Positions 12,101 to 20,473 of a DNA stretch of 40,809 nt are shown piece by piece; the stretch's first letter is position 1, and each line of letters begins with the position of its first letter. The stretch comes from Polysphondylium violaceum (lineage: Eukaryota > Evosea > Eumycetozoa > Dictyosteliales > Dictyosteliaceae), in assembly GCA_000277445.1 (NCBI GenBank), contig AJWJ01000181.1, positions 1 through 40,809 on the forward strand, read 5' to 3'. The position numbers and the translations under genes were made by a program. The notes beneath the pieces were generated by a model. That model was not told where the DNA came from. It saw only the letters and a program-made list of their open reading frames with translations, and ran no database searches.

Positions 12101-12407
12101 TCAACATCCCTCCTTCCCTCATGAATCAACCACTGATCAATTCTTTACCGAAGCTCAATTTGAAGCCTATCGTTCATTGGGTTATCACATTGGTGGCAGT
12201 TCTTTGTTTGGTAAAAAACACAATAGAAACTATGATGGTGAAGATATTGAAGGTTTCTTTGAAAGAATCTATCATCAGTGTACAGGTGATTTACCTCTGG
12301 GTTGGAAAGAAAAAAGAGATGAAACTGGTAGTAAATATTTTGTTCAAGAGGATATGAAAAAGAAAACTTGGTTTGATCCAAGATTTAATAACAATAAAAA
12401 AACCTAA
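9162..12407 (+). CDS. Multi-membrane patatin-like phospholipase with C-terminal WW domain
   Basis: Single 1081-codon exon. A membrane segment lies at about residues 31-50. Residues about 120-310 are Ser-, Asn- and Gln-rich and probably disordered. The patatin domain starts near 328: oxyanion-hole G-G-G-I-R-S at 338-343, nucleophile Ser370 in T-V-S-G-G-G-F, and dyad Asp851 in S-D-G-G-H-I-E-N-L-G. Ser and Asp are about 480 residues apart, far more than usual, because several hydrophobic helices (about 425-680) are inserted. Residues about 1044-1075 form a WW domain: L-P-L-G-W, a Y-F pair and T-W-F-D-P-R with both signature Trp. Patatin lipases hydrolyse acyl esters of phospholipids or neutral lipids using a Ser-Asp dyad; WW domains bind proline-rich ligands. 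This is probably a membrane-bound lipase recruited by a partner. The catalytic residues are intact. Confidence 0.9.
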   Translation: MFNDVFITSSKNGQVFVHIWSIHFQIQPWMAMLMGVFLIILCFRIYEYISNGEWKAKARKRKDSIVDPLLLIKQMINTKPKRFTDIFPEELKELAKRRVNVLKEKDPFGISSLFPYNFMMNPSSSSSSSNLTIKTSTATSITPPLSLKKKRNQVMFHTPQPLSAKLLHTEKDPSPLSLSPSLSIDNNNIESENDINNNNNNNNNNNIAKKDNPLLMPISMTPSPSSLSSDKLINNNDQPTIEEIQADQEKEDSGEIPYINNNEQPQITIDNNNINNNNLKNINNQFNNFKRNIFNDSIGIEDNQNNLNNTSTNSTGFKKAPKVMPSVKFNLVGLALSGGGIRSATFNLGLLQALSKHKLFKRVDYLSTVSGGGFIGSCLISLLSEGTYTTDWHSFPFHYGRGHKEGTPLTHLRNSANYLANGIFEFLLFPVLALRGIVLNLVSIFPFVWGLLLFERHVPIQFGDGYHITLRIAWNLLIHIIIFPVISRPKVTVPLLLSFVFLYSSELSRYFSQVSNLDLSISMALHLYLNFPMIFKKEGSKVWYDRSFGWLFIVLIASAFTESLPLIENVYLSYFGGASDFRVYPLVSLIALILADSLAFTLLTNPKLSPWKRLVFHITVSIIGPLLLMLTYLELSVWITPNSSLIGVGNGLCFLASLLSFFTLDINETSMHKYYRDRLSKAYMFSIRNGRFRPYGGEKISRLNKRSVAPYLLVNTTLNSVTNYDGLDIPNARGSDFFIFSQHYSGSESSGYRSTEQMERLDRRLDLATAVSISGAAVGTKMGTATIPTLVMSMGILNIRLGYWLPNPLGIFLSHPFMGRLFYGGFACYHLVKEFGWTPMTSKDWCINLSDGGHIENLGAYELIKRRCKYIIISDSEADPDMTFPSMAQLMRLVRIDFGINIQINLDDIRRENGVGYSKKHWTVGKIIYSKKKSSNQFDSEYDVGGGINENPPSGEVGYILYIKSSLTGDEDEIIKEYQSQHPSFPHESTTDQFFTEAQFEAYRSLGYHIGGSSLFGKKHNRNYDGEDIEGFFERIYHQCTGDLPLGWKEKRDETGSKYFVQEDMKKKTWFDPRFNNNKKT

Positions 12408-13215
12408 TCACACGTTGTGTTGATATATGTTGTTGTTCATAGTTTGAATTAAATTTATTTCATTTAAATTATTTTTTTTGATAATTTGAACCCACATGGT
12501 TTATTTGGATGGGTGTGTGTTTGTCTGTGTTTTGTTGATTGGTTTATCCCAAATATCACCCCAAAATACATTCAACTCCTTAAACAAAATAATCAACGAT
12601 TTATTTTTTTATTTTTATTTTTCACATCCATTGTGTGTTTGTGGTTTCTAACACTGAAAGAAAAAAAAATCTTTTGGGTGATGATAAATGTGCGAAATTT
12701 GATAAAGTAATTCAGGGTGTATCAGACATTATTTACCTCACAATTTTCCATTAATGCGTGAAAAAACTGATAAATGCAATGTAAAAAAATGGGTGATTTC
12801 CAAAAGGTAATAGTGTGAAAAAAGATAGGGGTAGATGTTGATAAAGTGGTAAAAATGTGAGAATATTGGGTTAGTAAATCCAAAACAGGAAATCTAGATA
12901 AGATATTGTCTGAAAAATTGAAAAAAAAAAATTGAAAAAATCAAAATTCAAATAATTAATTATTTGCATTAAAAATTTAATTTAAAAAAAATTCATAAAA
13001 ATTAATATAAAATAGAACATTTTCTCATTAGTAATAAATCAAAAAATAACAACAATACTAATAGTTTATAGATACCAGATTCTTTTAGGAAATCTTGAAA
13101 AAATTATTTAAACCAAATTTTTTTCACTAAAAACTATATTATTTCAAAATATTAACAATATAATATATAATACACTACACACATATTTTTAAAATACAAT
13201 TAACAACAAAACAAA
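12408..13215. other. Intergenic region
   Basis: About 0.8 kb. Positions about 12715-12910 are less AT-rich than the flanks but contain no ATG-initiated frame or RNA signature that I recognise. A 74-codon frame at 12486-12710 does not start with ATG and is low complexity. The rest is A/T homopolymer-rich promoter sequence of the small gene at 13216. Confidence 0.45.
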
Positions 13216-13471
13216 ATGGTCCTCTCAGAAAAGATTGATAAAAACGCTAGATTAGACCGTAAATCTTGTATGGCTTACAGAAGTGTTGATAAAAAAGGTA
13301 AAAAAAAAATATGATATAATATGATACTATTAGTAATTTTTAAAATACTAACACAATAATCTATTAGGCGGACATGGACAATTTGGCTGGGGTAGCATTG
13401 AAGATGACATCAAAGAAGGTTATGAAGAATTTGAACAAGACAATACTCAAAACGCCTCTCCACCAAAATAA
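13216..13471 (+). CDS. 61-residue SERBP1/HABP4-like mini-protein
   Basis: Two exons, 13216-13297 and 13368-13471, joined across a Gly codon with donor GTAAAA and acceptor TTAG. The product keeps the order L-D-R-K-S, then D-K-K-G-G-H-G, then W-G-S-I-E-D-D. This matches the end of the HABP4/PAI-RBP1 domain of SERBP1/Stm1-type proteins (D-R-x-S, K-R-G-G-x-G, N-W-G-x-x-x-D). Those proteins bind RNA and ribosomes and, in dormant ribosomes, occupy the mRNA channel. Here almost nothing but this motif remains, with no RGG tails. The C-terminus is acidic and ends in a short A-S-P-P-K tail. An A-rich leader precedes the ATG, as in highly expressed Dictyostelium genes. The function is inferred from the motif and may differ from that of the long proteins. 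Confidence 0.8.
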
Positions 13472-13735
13472 GTATCGCCCTTATTGAATGGCAAAAACTT
13501 TTGTAAATAAAAACCAATAAACATACATATATATCTCCTTATCCCTTACAAGTTCATTTCATTGCTTTTGGTGTAGTGGTGTGTAATTTTTTTTTTTTTT
13601 TTTTTCATTTTTCTATTTTTTTTTTTTTAAATTTTGTGTGTGCTCAAAAATAATACTGTTATTTTTTTAAAATTAATTTTGTACATTTATAGAGAAAGAC
13701 CCGATAATATACAGATATAAATAGTATACTGAAAA

Positions 13736-14525
13736 ATGTCACTTACAGAGGAAGCAATCAATAAACTAAAGGTTAATGAACTACAAAAAGAGTTGGGTGA
13801 TAGAGGATTGGATACTAAAGGAAAGAAAGCAGAGTTAGTATCTAGACTATTGGAAAATATTCAATCATCATCATCATCATCAACAGCAACAACAGCATCA
13901 CCAACTACAACAACAACAACAGCAGCAACAACTACTACTACTGAAACTGAAAATGAAAATGAAATTAATAACAACAATACTGATACTAAAATGTCAAATG
14001 GTTCATTAACTGATGTTCAAAATATGACCGAAGAACAAAGAAGACTTCTTAGAGCAAATAAATATAATACTACAATAACACCACCAACATCGTCAACATC
14101 AACCACTACTCCCACTACAACATCAGATAAAAAAGCAGATTTAGAAGAAGAAAGAAGAAAGAGAATGCTTAAATTTGGTACATCAAATGTATCAATTACC
14201 TCACCACCACCTCTACCAGAACCAAAATCCAAAGTACCAAAAACTAAACTAAATGGAGACACTCCAACAAAGAATGGTAAACCTAAAAACAACAAAATTA
14301 CAAAAGATAATATTCAAGCCTCTACTTCTGAAATTTTAGAAAGAAAAAAGAAATTTGGTACTATTGAAGGAATTGATGGTTTATCAAGTAAATATTATTA
14401 TTATTACTATTATTATTATACAATACAATTCATTTATCATCAATCAATATATTAACAAACAACAATATTTAGCTCCCTCTGCTGTTTCTGATAGAATGAA
14501 AAAGTTTTCTACTCCTAGTGTCTAA
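13736..14525 (+). CDS. SAP-domain mRNP factor, Tho1/SARNP-like
   Basis: Predicted 234 residues from exons 13736-14387 and 14473-14525. The intron starts GTAAAT, contains a TTA-repeat tract, and ends TTTAG. Residues about 8-43 are a SAP domain (L-K-V-N-E-L-Q-K-E-L, G-L-D-T-K-G-K-K-A-E-L). A Thr/Ser/Asn-rich linker follows, then three short basic motifs of the R-K-x-x-(K/R)-F type near residues 142, 203 and the C-terminus. Tho1 and SARNP have this plan: the SAP domain binds nucleic acid, and the repeated motifs contact the RNA helicase Sub2/UAP56 during mRNA packaging and export (family knowledge). If the intron is not removed, translation ends in a Tyr-repeat tail, so the spliced form is clearly the real one. 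Confidence 0.85.
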
Positions 14526-14893
14526 GATAAATATGAAATACATTTTTAATTTTAATCACATCATCATTATCACCACCACAATCAATATATATATATGTGT
14601 TGTTAATTAATAAATATAAATCTAAATTTATGTAAACTATTTAATGAAAAGAATGAAAAAGATAAATTGTGTTTTATTTACAAATACAAGCTACTATGAT
14701 GATGGAGTGTGTTGTTCATTTGACCTATTTACTTGTTGTGACTATTACATTTCTTGTATTCTCTACTAAATTTCATGGTATATGACAATTCTATGAGACT
14801 ATCATCACTCATCATTTTTATAGGTTTAGACTACTATTATTTAATACTATGATATTAGCCATACTATATTGCTATTATTATTACATCGAATTA
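14526..14893. other. Convergent intergenic region
   Basis: 3' flanks of the plus-strand SAP gene and the minus-strand HMG gene. AT-rich, with AATAAA-like strings suited to polyadenylation. No gene seen. Confidence 0.5.
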
Positions 14894-15415
14894 CTATTCT
14901 TCTTCACATTGCTTTTTAATTTTTGTTGATTCCTCCATGAATTTCTTTTTATCAGCCGGATGCAACTCCATCCATTCTTTGCCCAACAATGTACTAATGG
15001 TTGCATTTGACAAGTCTGGATTATTTAATTTTAATTCTTTTCTTCTTTGTTGAGAAAACAATATAAATGCATTGGGTGGTTTCTTTTTTCTATCTTTATC
15101 TTTGGCTGCTGTTTTTCCTCTAGTTTTTGCAACTTTGGTGGTAGTAGTAACAGGTTGTTGTTCTTCTTCGTCTTGTTCTTCGTCATCCTCGTCATCATGT
15201 TCGTCTTCTTGATCACTATCATTGTTATTGTTGTTATCACTCTCATCTAAATCATCTAGATCACTCTGATTATCAAAATCAGAGTCATCCTCATTTGATT
15301 CATTCTCAAATGGATTGGTCAACGAGTCTGGTAATTTAAATGTATTTAATAATGGCAATATTTGTGATCCATCTTGTTGTTGTTGTTGCTGTTGTTGCTG
15401 CGGTTGTTGATTCAT
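14894..15415 (-). CDS. HMG-box DNA-binding protein
   Basis: Intronless 173 codons from the ATG at 15415. An upstream extension of the frame lacks an ATG and is Phe-rich, so it was not used. Residues 3-14 are Gln-rich, 38-87 are strongly acidic with an Asn run, and 93-112 are basic. Residues about 111-173 form an HMG box starting K-K-P-P-N-A-F-I-L-F and including L-G-K-E-W. The P-P-N-A-F-I-L-F start is typical of the sequence-specific (MATA/SOX-type) class rather than the abundant HMGB class. The box reaches the last residue of the protein, so helix 3 may be slightly short. It is probably a nuclear transcription or chromatin factor. It shares a promoter region with the divergent histone H2A.X gene. 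Confidence 0.85.
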   Translation of the reverse strand: MNQQPQQQQQQQQQDGSQILPLLNTFKLPDSLTNPFENESNEDDSDFDNQSDLDDLDESDNNNNNDSDQEDEHDDEDDEEQDEEEQQPVTTTTKVAKTRGKTAAKDKDRKKKPPNAFILFSQQRRKELKLNNPDLSNATISTLLGKEWMELHPADKKKFMEESTKIKKQCEEE

Positions 15416-15793
15416 CTTTTTATATATAATAATAAAAGCTGCTGCAAAACAAAAGATAATACTAAAAATTTTCAAAAAAAAGAATTGATTCAAAAACAAA
15501 TAAATTTAAAAAAAAAGAAAAAAAAAAAAATACATATCAAGAATGATTCAAAGAGATTTAAATAATAATCCATATAACAAGAATATAATATATTCTCATT
15601 TGTTTTTCAAATCACCTCAACAAATAAAAGAAATAAAATCACATCATCTGCCAATATATATAAATTTAAATAACTTTCATATCACATCATATCATATAAC
15701 TATAAAGATAGTATGTAGAAAAAAAAAAAAAAAAAGAAGTAACAATCATATATCTTTTTTTTTCAAAATGTGGATTAAAATTTCAAAAATAAA

Positions 15794-15801
15794 GGCGCAA
15801 A
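15794..15801 (-). promoter_or_regulatory. E2F-type site (TTTGCGCC on the minus strand)
   Basis: GGCGCAAA on the plus strand fits the E2F/DP consensus TTTSSCGC in reverse. It lies about 300 bp upstream of the H2A.X start codon. E2F controls S-phase genes in eukaryotes including Dictyostelium (family knowledge); its use here is inferred. Confidence 0.55.
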
Positions 15802-15865
15802 CTTATTTTTCAAATTAAATGTGGTGCGCAACGACTAAAAAAAAAAAACGGATATAAAAAAAGTA

Positions 15866-15876
15866 GGCGCCAAAAA
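15866..15876 (-). promoter_or_regulatory. E2F-type site (TTTTTGGCGCC on the minus strand)
   Basis: GGCGCCAAAAA is a near-ideal E2F/DP site, about 225 bp upstream of the H2A.X ATG and 72 bp from the first site. Two such GC cores close together in very AT-rich DNA are unlikely by chance. Confidence 0.65.
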
Positions 15877-16100
15877 GAAAAATCCGAAAATCATATGAGT
15901 TTGCAAAAATCCGTGTTGAAAAAATAGCAAAATTTTCAAAAAACAAAAATTTTTCTTTCACTATTTAAAAACAAAAATTTCATAAATAAACTTCATATTT
16001 ACATCCTCAGTATTTGCAAACAACAACAACAATACAAACACTTTTTTGTATACATTTTTCTATTTCTTACCACCAACACCATCAATAATAATCATTAATA

Positions 16101-16613
16101 ATGTCTGAATCAGCTGCTAAAATTGAATCTGATAAAAAAGCTAGAGCCGCCGCTACTCTTGCCAAAAAAGAAGAAAAAGCTGCCATCAACAAAGCTGCTG
16201 CCCAAAAGAGAGCTGAAGCCAAGAAAAATTCTGACAAAAAACCAGAATCTAGATCTGCTAGAGCTCACATTACTTTCCCAGTATCTCGTGTTGATAGACT
16301 CCTCAGAGACGGTAGATACGCTCCACGTGTTGAATCCACTGCTCCAGTCTATTTAGCTGCCGTTCTTGAATACCTTGTATTTGAAATTTTAGAACTTGCC
16401 CACAACATTTGCTCCCAAAACAAAAAGACTCGTATCACCCCACAACACATCAACTGGGCCGTAGCTAATGATCTTGAATTAAATCAACTCTTCCAACATG
16501 TTACTATTGCCTCTGGTGGTGTCTTACCAATCAACACTGCCAGCACTGAAAAGAAAGCCAGCAAAAAAACCAAAAAACCAGCATCTGAATCTGCTGCTTC
16601 CCAAACCTACTAA
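16101..16613 (+). CDS. H2AX: Histone H2A.X-type variant with long N-terminal extension
   Basis: Intronless, 170 residues. The H2A fold spans about 51-145: [34 protein letters not shown], and G-G-V-L-P. The protein ends S-Q-T-Y, matching the S-Q-(E/D)-aromatic tail whose Ser (here Ser167) is phosphorylated by ATM/ATR-type kinases at DNA breaks, with Thr in the acidic position. Residues 1-50 form an Ala/Lys/Glu-rich extension, much longer than the tail of most H2As. In the nucleosome acidic patch, the usual N-D-E-E-L is N-D-L-E-L, losing one acidic residue. Codons are more C-ending than in neighbours (GCC, AAC, ATC), as in highly expressed genes. The upstream E2F sites suggest S-phase expression. 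Confidence 0.93.
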   Translation: MSESAAKIESDKKARAAATLAKKEEKAAINKAAAQKRAEAKKNSDKKPESRSARAHITFPVSRVDRLLRDGRYAPRVESTAPVYLAAVLEYLVFEILELAHNICSQNKKTRITPQHINWAVANDLELNQLFQHVTIASGGVLPINTASTEKKASKKTKKPASESAASQTY

Positions 16614-18296
16614 GCATGCAATGTCAACACCAATCAGTTTGTTAGTTTTTCTCATGTATTAGTTTCTACTTAGAGGATTATTATTTTAAAACAATTGTTT
16701 TTAACAAAAAAGGCTTTTTTCAAAGCCACCCATTTAAATCAAAGATCTCTTTTAATTTATTCTTTATATATATCTTTATTATTAATAACCTTTTCTTAAT
16801 ACTTTTCTTTTTTTTTTTAGGTTTTTATAAAATATGATTAAAAATATTGAATAAAATTTGTATAGTTTTAAATAATTTATCTTTAGTGTTATGGTTTTTG
16901 ATTGATTTCATTTTTAACATATCAAATAGATCTCTTTAATTGTTTAACAATGACATTCCAAAAGCCGTTTCTTTTACAAACACTCACCCTCACACACTCT
17001 AAACCACACCTTTTTTTTTTTTTTCTACCCACACTTTCCTCACACTTAACACACAACAACCATATATGTCAACTATTATACGAATTGTAAACATATCTAT
17101 CTATAGAAAGTAGTTGGATACAAACATCAAACAATATCATCACATGTATGCAAAGGAATTTCATACTTGTTTCATTTCCCAAAAAGAATCAAATTCTATT
17201 TCTAAAATTTAATATCAAGTCAGTTAAAGGAGGTAGCTTTCCTATTATTATGAAAATGCACCATATGGTTGTTTATTTTTTTTGAAAAAGGGAAATGGTT
17301 GATGATTATTTTTAAATCACTATCGTACCCCCTTTTATAACCTTTTTTTTTTTTTTTTCTTCATTTCAATTTCTTATAAATTGTAAGACAAAGATCTATT
17401 TTTAATTTACAATAATTAACCTATAGCAACATATTTCATTCTATTTATTTATTTATTTATTTTGTATCAAAAAACACTTGTATAACAATTAAAATTCGAT
17501 TTACTTGTTCTGTTCAATTTTTTTATAAGAGGTAAATATATCTTTATATCTTTAATAATATATCTATATGGATTTATATGCGGTACTTTTTCTGTGAATA
17601 TAGAATCTATAAAGATATTCTTTTTTTTCAAATTCAACAACAACATATCATTATGTGTTGTTTATCGAGTTCGTTTCAAGAAGAAATATCTTTTTTTCTA
17701 TGCACCCAAACACACTGCTTTTCATAGTGTGAACATTCATAATAGATATTAAATTGTTACTAAAAACATATGAATTCAAATTTACTAACCCCTTCCTCTT
17801 TTTTTTAATTTTTTTTTTTTTTTTCAATTTCATTGGTTACATCAAAATTTCATTTCGACCCAATTTATTCATCGTGTTAGATTGTTTTTAAATTTATATA
17901 GAAATTTTCCTTTTATTTATTTTATTGGTATCATATTATTTTATTTATTTTTTTTAAATTTCATTCATATCTTTTTTTCTATAAATCTTTTTTTGTTTTT
18001 ACAATAGTTTTTTTAATATATACCATATCTTTTTTTAAAGTTTAATCATACCCTGTCATATATATAACATTTTATTTAATCATATAGCTTGTTTTTCAAA
18101 AAAAAAACACAAATAGAATTTGTTTTATTTTTTATTTTATCTGAAAATCAGATTTATTATAATTTTTTAAATTTTTAATTATTTCTTAGTGTTATTTTAA
18201 TCTTTTCTTTTTTTATAGCTATTATTTAATGATCATCATTATTTTTTTACCTTTATTATCTTTTCGTATTACTAGTAATAAAACCAAAATTAAAAA
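16614..18296. other. Long intergenic region
   Basis: About 1.7 kb of T-rich DNA: the H2A.X 3' flank and the promoter of the F-box/WD40 gene. It contains a CA-rich stretch at about 16980-17065 and a (TTTA)n microsatellite at about 17441-17464. Open frames at 16902-17090 and 17651-17833 are low complexity. No gene or RNA recognised. Confidence 0.5.
17441..17464. repeat. (TTTA)n microsatellite
   Basis: Five to six TTTA/ATTT units in a row within the long intergenic region. Simple-sequence repeat; no function implied. Confidence 0.8.
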
Positions 18297-19994
18297 ATGT
18301 TAGGACCATATAATAGTTTTACACAAAACGTTTCAAATTATCATTTTGATAGTTTTCCATATGAAAACTCATATGAAGAGGATGAATATGAAGATCATTA
18401 CAAAGAAATGGCATTTTATCAAAAATGGGGATCAAAATATAGTAATCAAGTCAAAGAATTGAAAAAGACAATGTCAAGTCCATCCATGTTGACCAGTAGT
18501 GGTAGTAATTTATTTAGTAGTAGTTCAAATTCAACCTCTAGCAAGAGACAAAAGTTTAAGAAAATATTGAAAAACTTTATCTTGCCAAACAGATTTAATC
18601 CATTAAAGAGAGAAACCTTTATTTCTATTTTACCAGTTGAAATTGTCGTTGAAATCGTTGGTAATCTTTCTTATAAGGATGTTTTGAATGTATCTTTGGT
18701 TTGTACCGAATGGTTTTATCTTGCTCAAGAAGAGATTCTCTGGCGTTCAGTTTATCAAACTTATTTCGTCTATCATCCAAACAGAGAGTTGGCTCTTTCC
18801 AAACCACAGAATCATTCCGATCAACATTGGAGAGAAATTTTCAAAGAACATCATTTCAGAGAAGCTAAATGGAGTGGTGATAGATATCAAGAGTCTCATC
18901 TCATTGGGCACACTGGTACCGTTTGGGCTTTACATATGGATGCCGAAAGAGTATACACTGGTTCATTTGACAAGACTGCCAAGGTTTGGGATATTAACAC
19001 AAAGAAATGTAAATATACTCTCTCTGGTCATTACTATCCAATTCAATGTTTAGATGTAATTGATAATACAATGATCACTGGTTCACTTGATAATTCCATT
19101 AGGGTTTGGGATTTAGAAGAAGGTAAAAGTAAAGGTATCCTCACAACTAGAGCTCACAATTTTGATGTATTTTGTTTACAATCTCAAGATAATTTAATTT
19201 TCTCTGGTTCTTCCGATTCAACTGTCAAGATTTGGAATATTTCAAATATTCTTGAATCTAGTCAAACTCCATTGGATGAATTGTTGGAAAATGATTTATT
19301 ACAAGAAGAAGAGCAACGTAGACAACAATATCAACAATTACAACAAGAACATCAAAATAATCAACAACAGTTTCCTGATGATGTTTCTTCATTAATGGAT
19401 CCTTTTGATGTTGGTTCAATGATTAGTGAAGAAGGGGGAAATGGTACCAGTAGTCATATCAATATTGTCTCCTCTAATGATAGAACTTCAAGAAGATATT
19501 TAAATCACAATATGCAATCTGTTGAAACTTTTAAACATACCTCTTGTGTGACCTGTTTACAAGTCAAAGATAATATTTTGATGAGTGGTGGTTCGGACAA
19601 GGTAGTTAGGGTATGGGATTTAAATACATCACAATCAATAGACGTTTTAGAAGGCCATCACGAAGGTATTAGAGCTCTTCAATTTAACGGTAATGTTTTG
19701 GTAACTGGTTCCGATGATACCACTGTCAAAATATGGGATCTTCGTCATAAAAATCATTGTGTATCAACATTAAGAGGTCACACTGGTGCCATTCGTTGTT
19801 TACAATGGGAGGGTGCCACTCTTATCACTGGCTCAAATGATCAAACTATTCGTTATTGGAATATGAACTCTGGTTCTCAATCTAGTAGGGAATTGTTTTC
19901 TTTTAGTTCAAGTATCTCTTGTTTAAGATTCACCGAAAATGTCTTGATGTGTGGTTTAAGTGATTCAAAAGTTCAAATTACAAAGTTTTATTAG
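18297..19994 (+). CDS. F-box/WD40-repeat protein (SCF substrate receptor)
   Basis: Single exon, 565 residues. Residues 60-85 are Ser-rich. An F-box lies at about 109-155 (I-L-P-V-E-I-V-V-E-I, L-V-C-T-E-W, L-W-R). WD40 repeats cover about 200-565, with recurring G-H, T-G-S-x-D-x-x-x-(K/R)-V-W-D and I-R-Y-W-N units. About seven blades can be recognised, enough for one propeller. A Gln/Glu-rich and Ser-rich insert at about 310-400 interrupts the propeller between blades, a common position for low-complexity insertions in Dictyostelium. F-box/WD40 proteins tether phosphorylated substrates to Skp1-cullin ubiquitin ligases. The substrate cannot be told from the sequence. Confidence 0.92.
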   Translation: MLGPYNSFTQNVSNYHFDSFPYENSYEEDEYEDHYKEMAFYQKWGSKYSNQVKELKKTMSSPSMLTSSGSNLFSSSSNSTSSKRQKFKKILKNFILPNRFNPLKRETFISILPVEIVVEIVGNLSYKDVLNVSLVCTEWFYLAQEEILWRSVYQTYFVYHPNRELALSKPQNHSDQHWREIFKEHHFREAKWSGDRYQESHLIGHTGTVWALHMDAERVYTGSFDKTAKVWDINTKKCKYTLSGHYYPIQCLDVIDNTMITGSLDNSIRVWDLEEGKSKGILTTRAHNFDVFCLQSQDNLIFSGSSDSTVKIWNISNILESSQTPLDELLENDLLQEEEQRRQQYQQLQQEHQNNQQQFPDDVSSLMDPFDVGSMISEEGGNGTSSHINIVSSNDRTSRRYLNHNMQSVETFKHTSCVTCLQVKDNILMSGGSDKVVRVWDLNTSQSIDVLEGHHEGIRALQFNGNVLVTGSDDTTVKIWDLRHKNHCVSTLRGHTGAIRCLQWEGATLITGSNDQTIRYWNMNSGSQSSRELFSFSSSISCLRFTENVLMCGLSDSKVQITKFY

Positions 19995-20142
19995 AGACTA
20001 GTAGCCATTCTTGTTTAATTTAATTTCACACGATAGATATTATAAATTATAATATTTAAATGTAGATATATAGAAAATAGTAGTAAATTATAATAAATTT
20101 ATTATATTTAATTATTAGAAAAACTATACTTGTGTTGTTTAT

Positions 20143-20441
20143 TTATCTTTTTTTATAAAGACATGGTTTTAAAACTGGTTCTTTTGAATTTTTGTTTTTC
20201 TTATTTTTTGCAGCTGCTTGTTGTAACAACTTTAATTTCTTTGTATCTTTGGTTTTTTTAAATTCAAACAAGTGAAAATATTGATTTTTATCATTCTTTC
20301 TAATCAATTCAAATCCCATTTTACAGATCTCTAGAATAAATAATCCTGAATCTGTTATTCTTGATTCAATCTCTGCAATTTTTAATATACCACTAAATTA
20401 ATTATTATTAATATTTGATATATAAATACTACTTTCATGAA

Positions 20442-20473
<32 letters not shown>

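Larger units (their letters stand above)
15416..16100. other. Divergent promoter between the HMG-box and H2A.X genes
   Basis: 685 bp. The half nearest the histone (about 15790-15920) carries several CG-containing motifs in otherwise AT-rich DNA: two E2F-type sites, a GTGCGCAACG string and two AAAATCCG strings. A TATTTAAA TATA-like box lies at about 15961. An open frame at 15543-15818 is low complexity and was rejected. Confidence 0.6.

Noticed and set aside
12486-12710. 74-codon plus-strand frame downstream of the patatin gene
   Set aside because: No ATG start, no domain; sits in the 3' flank.
15416-15499. N-terminal extension of the HMG-box frame
   Set aside because: No ATG in the extension; Phe/Ile-rich sequence fits a leader. 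The ATG at 15415 begins a typical Gln-rich amoebal N-terminus.
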